A stretch of 40,128 bases of DNA, taken from Pseudomonadota bacterium. GTDB taxonomy: Bacteria; Pseudomonadota; Alphaproteobacteria; Rickettsiales; UBA3002. The stretch covers positions 1-40,128 of the forward strand of contig CAUJIC010000065.1 of assembly GCA_963205305.1 (NCBI GenBank). Reading direction: 5' to 3'. Below the pieces are notes generated by a model. It was not told the DNA's origin. It ran no database searches and was given only the letters and a program-made list of their open reading frames with translations. A program made the position numbers and the translations under genes. This document shows, in pieces, positions 39,205 through 40,128 of this stretch (positions within the stretch are counted from its first letter, which is position 1; the number at the start of each line of letters is the position of its first letter).

Positions 39205-40128
39205 ATGCGCGTTAGCCAGTATTTTTTGCCTCTACTCAAAGAAGACCCCAAGGAGGCGCAGATTGTTTCGCACCGCGCCATGCTGCGTGCGGGGATGATT
39301 AAGCAACAAGCCGCAGGCATTTATAGCTGGCTGCCGTTGGGCTTGCGCGTGCTTTCGAACATCGAAGCGATTGTGAATGATGAATTGCAAAAAGCAGGCT
39401 GTGTACCGCTTTTGATGCCAACCCTCCAGCCCACCGATTTGTGGAAAGAATCAGGCCGTTACGATGCGCTCGGCAAAGAGATGCTACGCTTCAATGATCG
39501 TGCAGATCGCGAGCTTTTGTTTAGCCCCACCAACGAGGAAATGATTGTCGATATTTTCCGCAGCTACATCAAAAGCTACAAGCAATTGCCCGTGAATCTG
39601 TACCAAATCCAATGGAAATTCCGCGACGAAGTGCGCCCGCGTTTTGGCGTCATGCGTGGCCGCGAATTTTTGATGAAGGACGCCTATTCCTTCCACGTGG
39701 ATGTGGAGGATGCGAAGCGCGAATACGCCAAAATGTATGACGCGTATGACCGCATCTTCACCCGCATGGGCCTTACCACCGTGGCCGTGGCTGCGGATAC
39801 GGGCGCCATTGGTGGCGACCTTAGCCACGAGTTCCACGTGGTGGCCGATACAGGCGAAAGCGCCATTTATTACGATGCCGCGCTCGATGCTGTGCTCAAC
39901 GGCAAAGTGAAAATGAGCGGCGAAGAAAAGCGTACGCTCTATGCCGCGGCGGATGAATTCCACAAGCCTGAAACCTGCCCAATCCCGCCCGAGCGCTTAC
40001 GCACCGCGCGCGGCATCGAGGTCGGCCAAGTGTTCTTCCTTGGCAACAAATACACCACCGCCATGGGCGTCACCGTCAGTGGCCCCAACGGCGAAATCAC
40101 ACCCGAAATGGGCTGCTACGGCATCGGT
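39205..40128 (+). CDS. proS: Prolyl-tRNA synthetase (3' end beyond window)
   Basis: A class II aminoacyl-tRNA synthetase charging tRNA-Pro. It starts at ATG 39205, preceded by GGAG at 5 bases, and is open for all 308 codons to the window end. Diagnostic segments are [80 protein letters not shown], and the motif 2 region [27 protein letters not shown]. The text after [12 protein letters not shown] and [24 protein letters not shown] lacks the long editing insertion of gammaproteobacterial enzymes, so it is the short alphaproteobacterial/mitochondrial-like form. DUF1467 adjacent is the usual neighbour. Confidence 0.95.
   Translation, partial: MRVSQYFLPLLKEDPKEAQIVSHRAMLRAGMIKQQAAGIYSWLPLGLRVLSNIEAIVNDELQKAGCVPLLMPTLQPTDLWKESGRYDALGKEMLRFNDRADRELLFSPTNEEMIVDIFRSYIKSYKQLPVNLYQIQWKFRDEVRPRFGVMRGREFLMKDAYSFHVDVEDAKREYAKMYDAYDRIFTRMGLTTVAVAADTGAIGGDLSHEFHVVADTGESAIYYDAALDAVLNGKVKMSGEEKRTLYAAADEFHKPETCPIPPERLRTARGIEVGQVFFLGNKYTTAMGVTVSGPNGEITPEMGCYGIG

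Noticed and set aside
1..40128. CRISPR arrays, insertion sequences and prophage genes
   Set aside because: No regularly spaced direct repeats, transposase, integrase or phage structural genes are visible on either strand.

Overview
This window looks like part of the chromosome of a free-living or host-associated, flagellated alphaproteobacterium. The evidence is gene order. The window has surE-pcm-nlpD, yajC-secD followed by an Mth938-family gene and a squalene/phytoene-synthase-family gene, flgB-flgC-fliE-fliQ-fliR-flhB running into cckA, tsaE-amgK-murU, and DUF1467 next to proS. All of these are familiar alphaproteobacterial neighbourhoods. Combining CsrA, a CheZ-type phosphatase and VirB8/VirB9 would fit a lineage such as Micavibrionales or a deep Rhodospirillales/Rickettsiales relative, but I cannot place it more precisely. 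A perfect parS site near the right end suggests the window lies close to the replication origin.

Layout. 1-4.8 kb: surE, pcm, a palindromic intergenic element, an NlpD-like lipoprotein, a photolyase, rpmG and yajC. 4.8-10.8 kb: a glycosyltransferase lodged between yajC and secD, secD with no secF behind it, two homologues of complex I assembly factors (Mth938/NDUFAF3 type and NDUFAF6 type) with an antisense Fe-superoxide dismutase between them, a 40-residue membrane protein and hslO. 10.9-14.5 kb: an orphan membrane protein, then the cell-cycle kinase CckA, which is cut in two by a single in-frame TAG.

14.6-24.9 kb is a motility block. On the minus strand flgB-flgC-fliE-fliQ-fliR-flhB follow a well-formed sigma-54 promoter. 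On the plus strand are csrA, an FlhB-C-terminal-like gene (flhX), a small helical protein, fliO, fliP and a small membrane protein. A 1085-residue secreted TPR protein then lies in a minus-strand unit behind cheY and cheZ. Together these encode the flagellar export gate and proximal rod, a post-transcriptional regulator and a response regulator/phosphatase pair.

24.9-27.4 kb: iscX, then the overlapping tsaE-amgK-murU operon (tRNA t6A modification and muramic acid recycling). 27.4-33.9 kb is an accessory-looking block. It has two very large, cysteine-rich, secreted proteins of unknown family on the minus strand and an orphan virB8-virB9 pair on the plus strand, sharing a short divergent promoter region. 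This is the most likely place for an undescribed system. 33.9-35.8 kb: hisI, ybeY, corC. 35.8-40.1 kb: a glycine-zipper-rich membrane protein, a regulator with two tandem LuxR-type DNA-binding domains, a DUF1467 protein with an unusual periplasmic extension, a lipoprotein, the parS site and the start of proS, which runs off the window.
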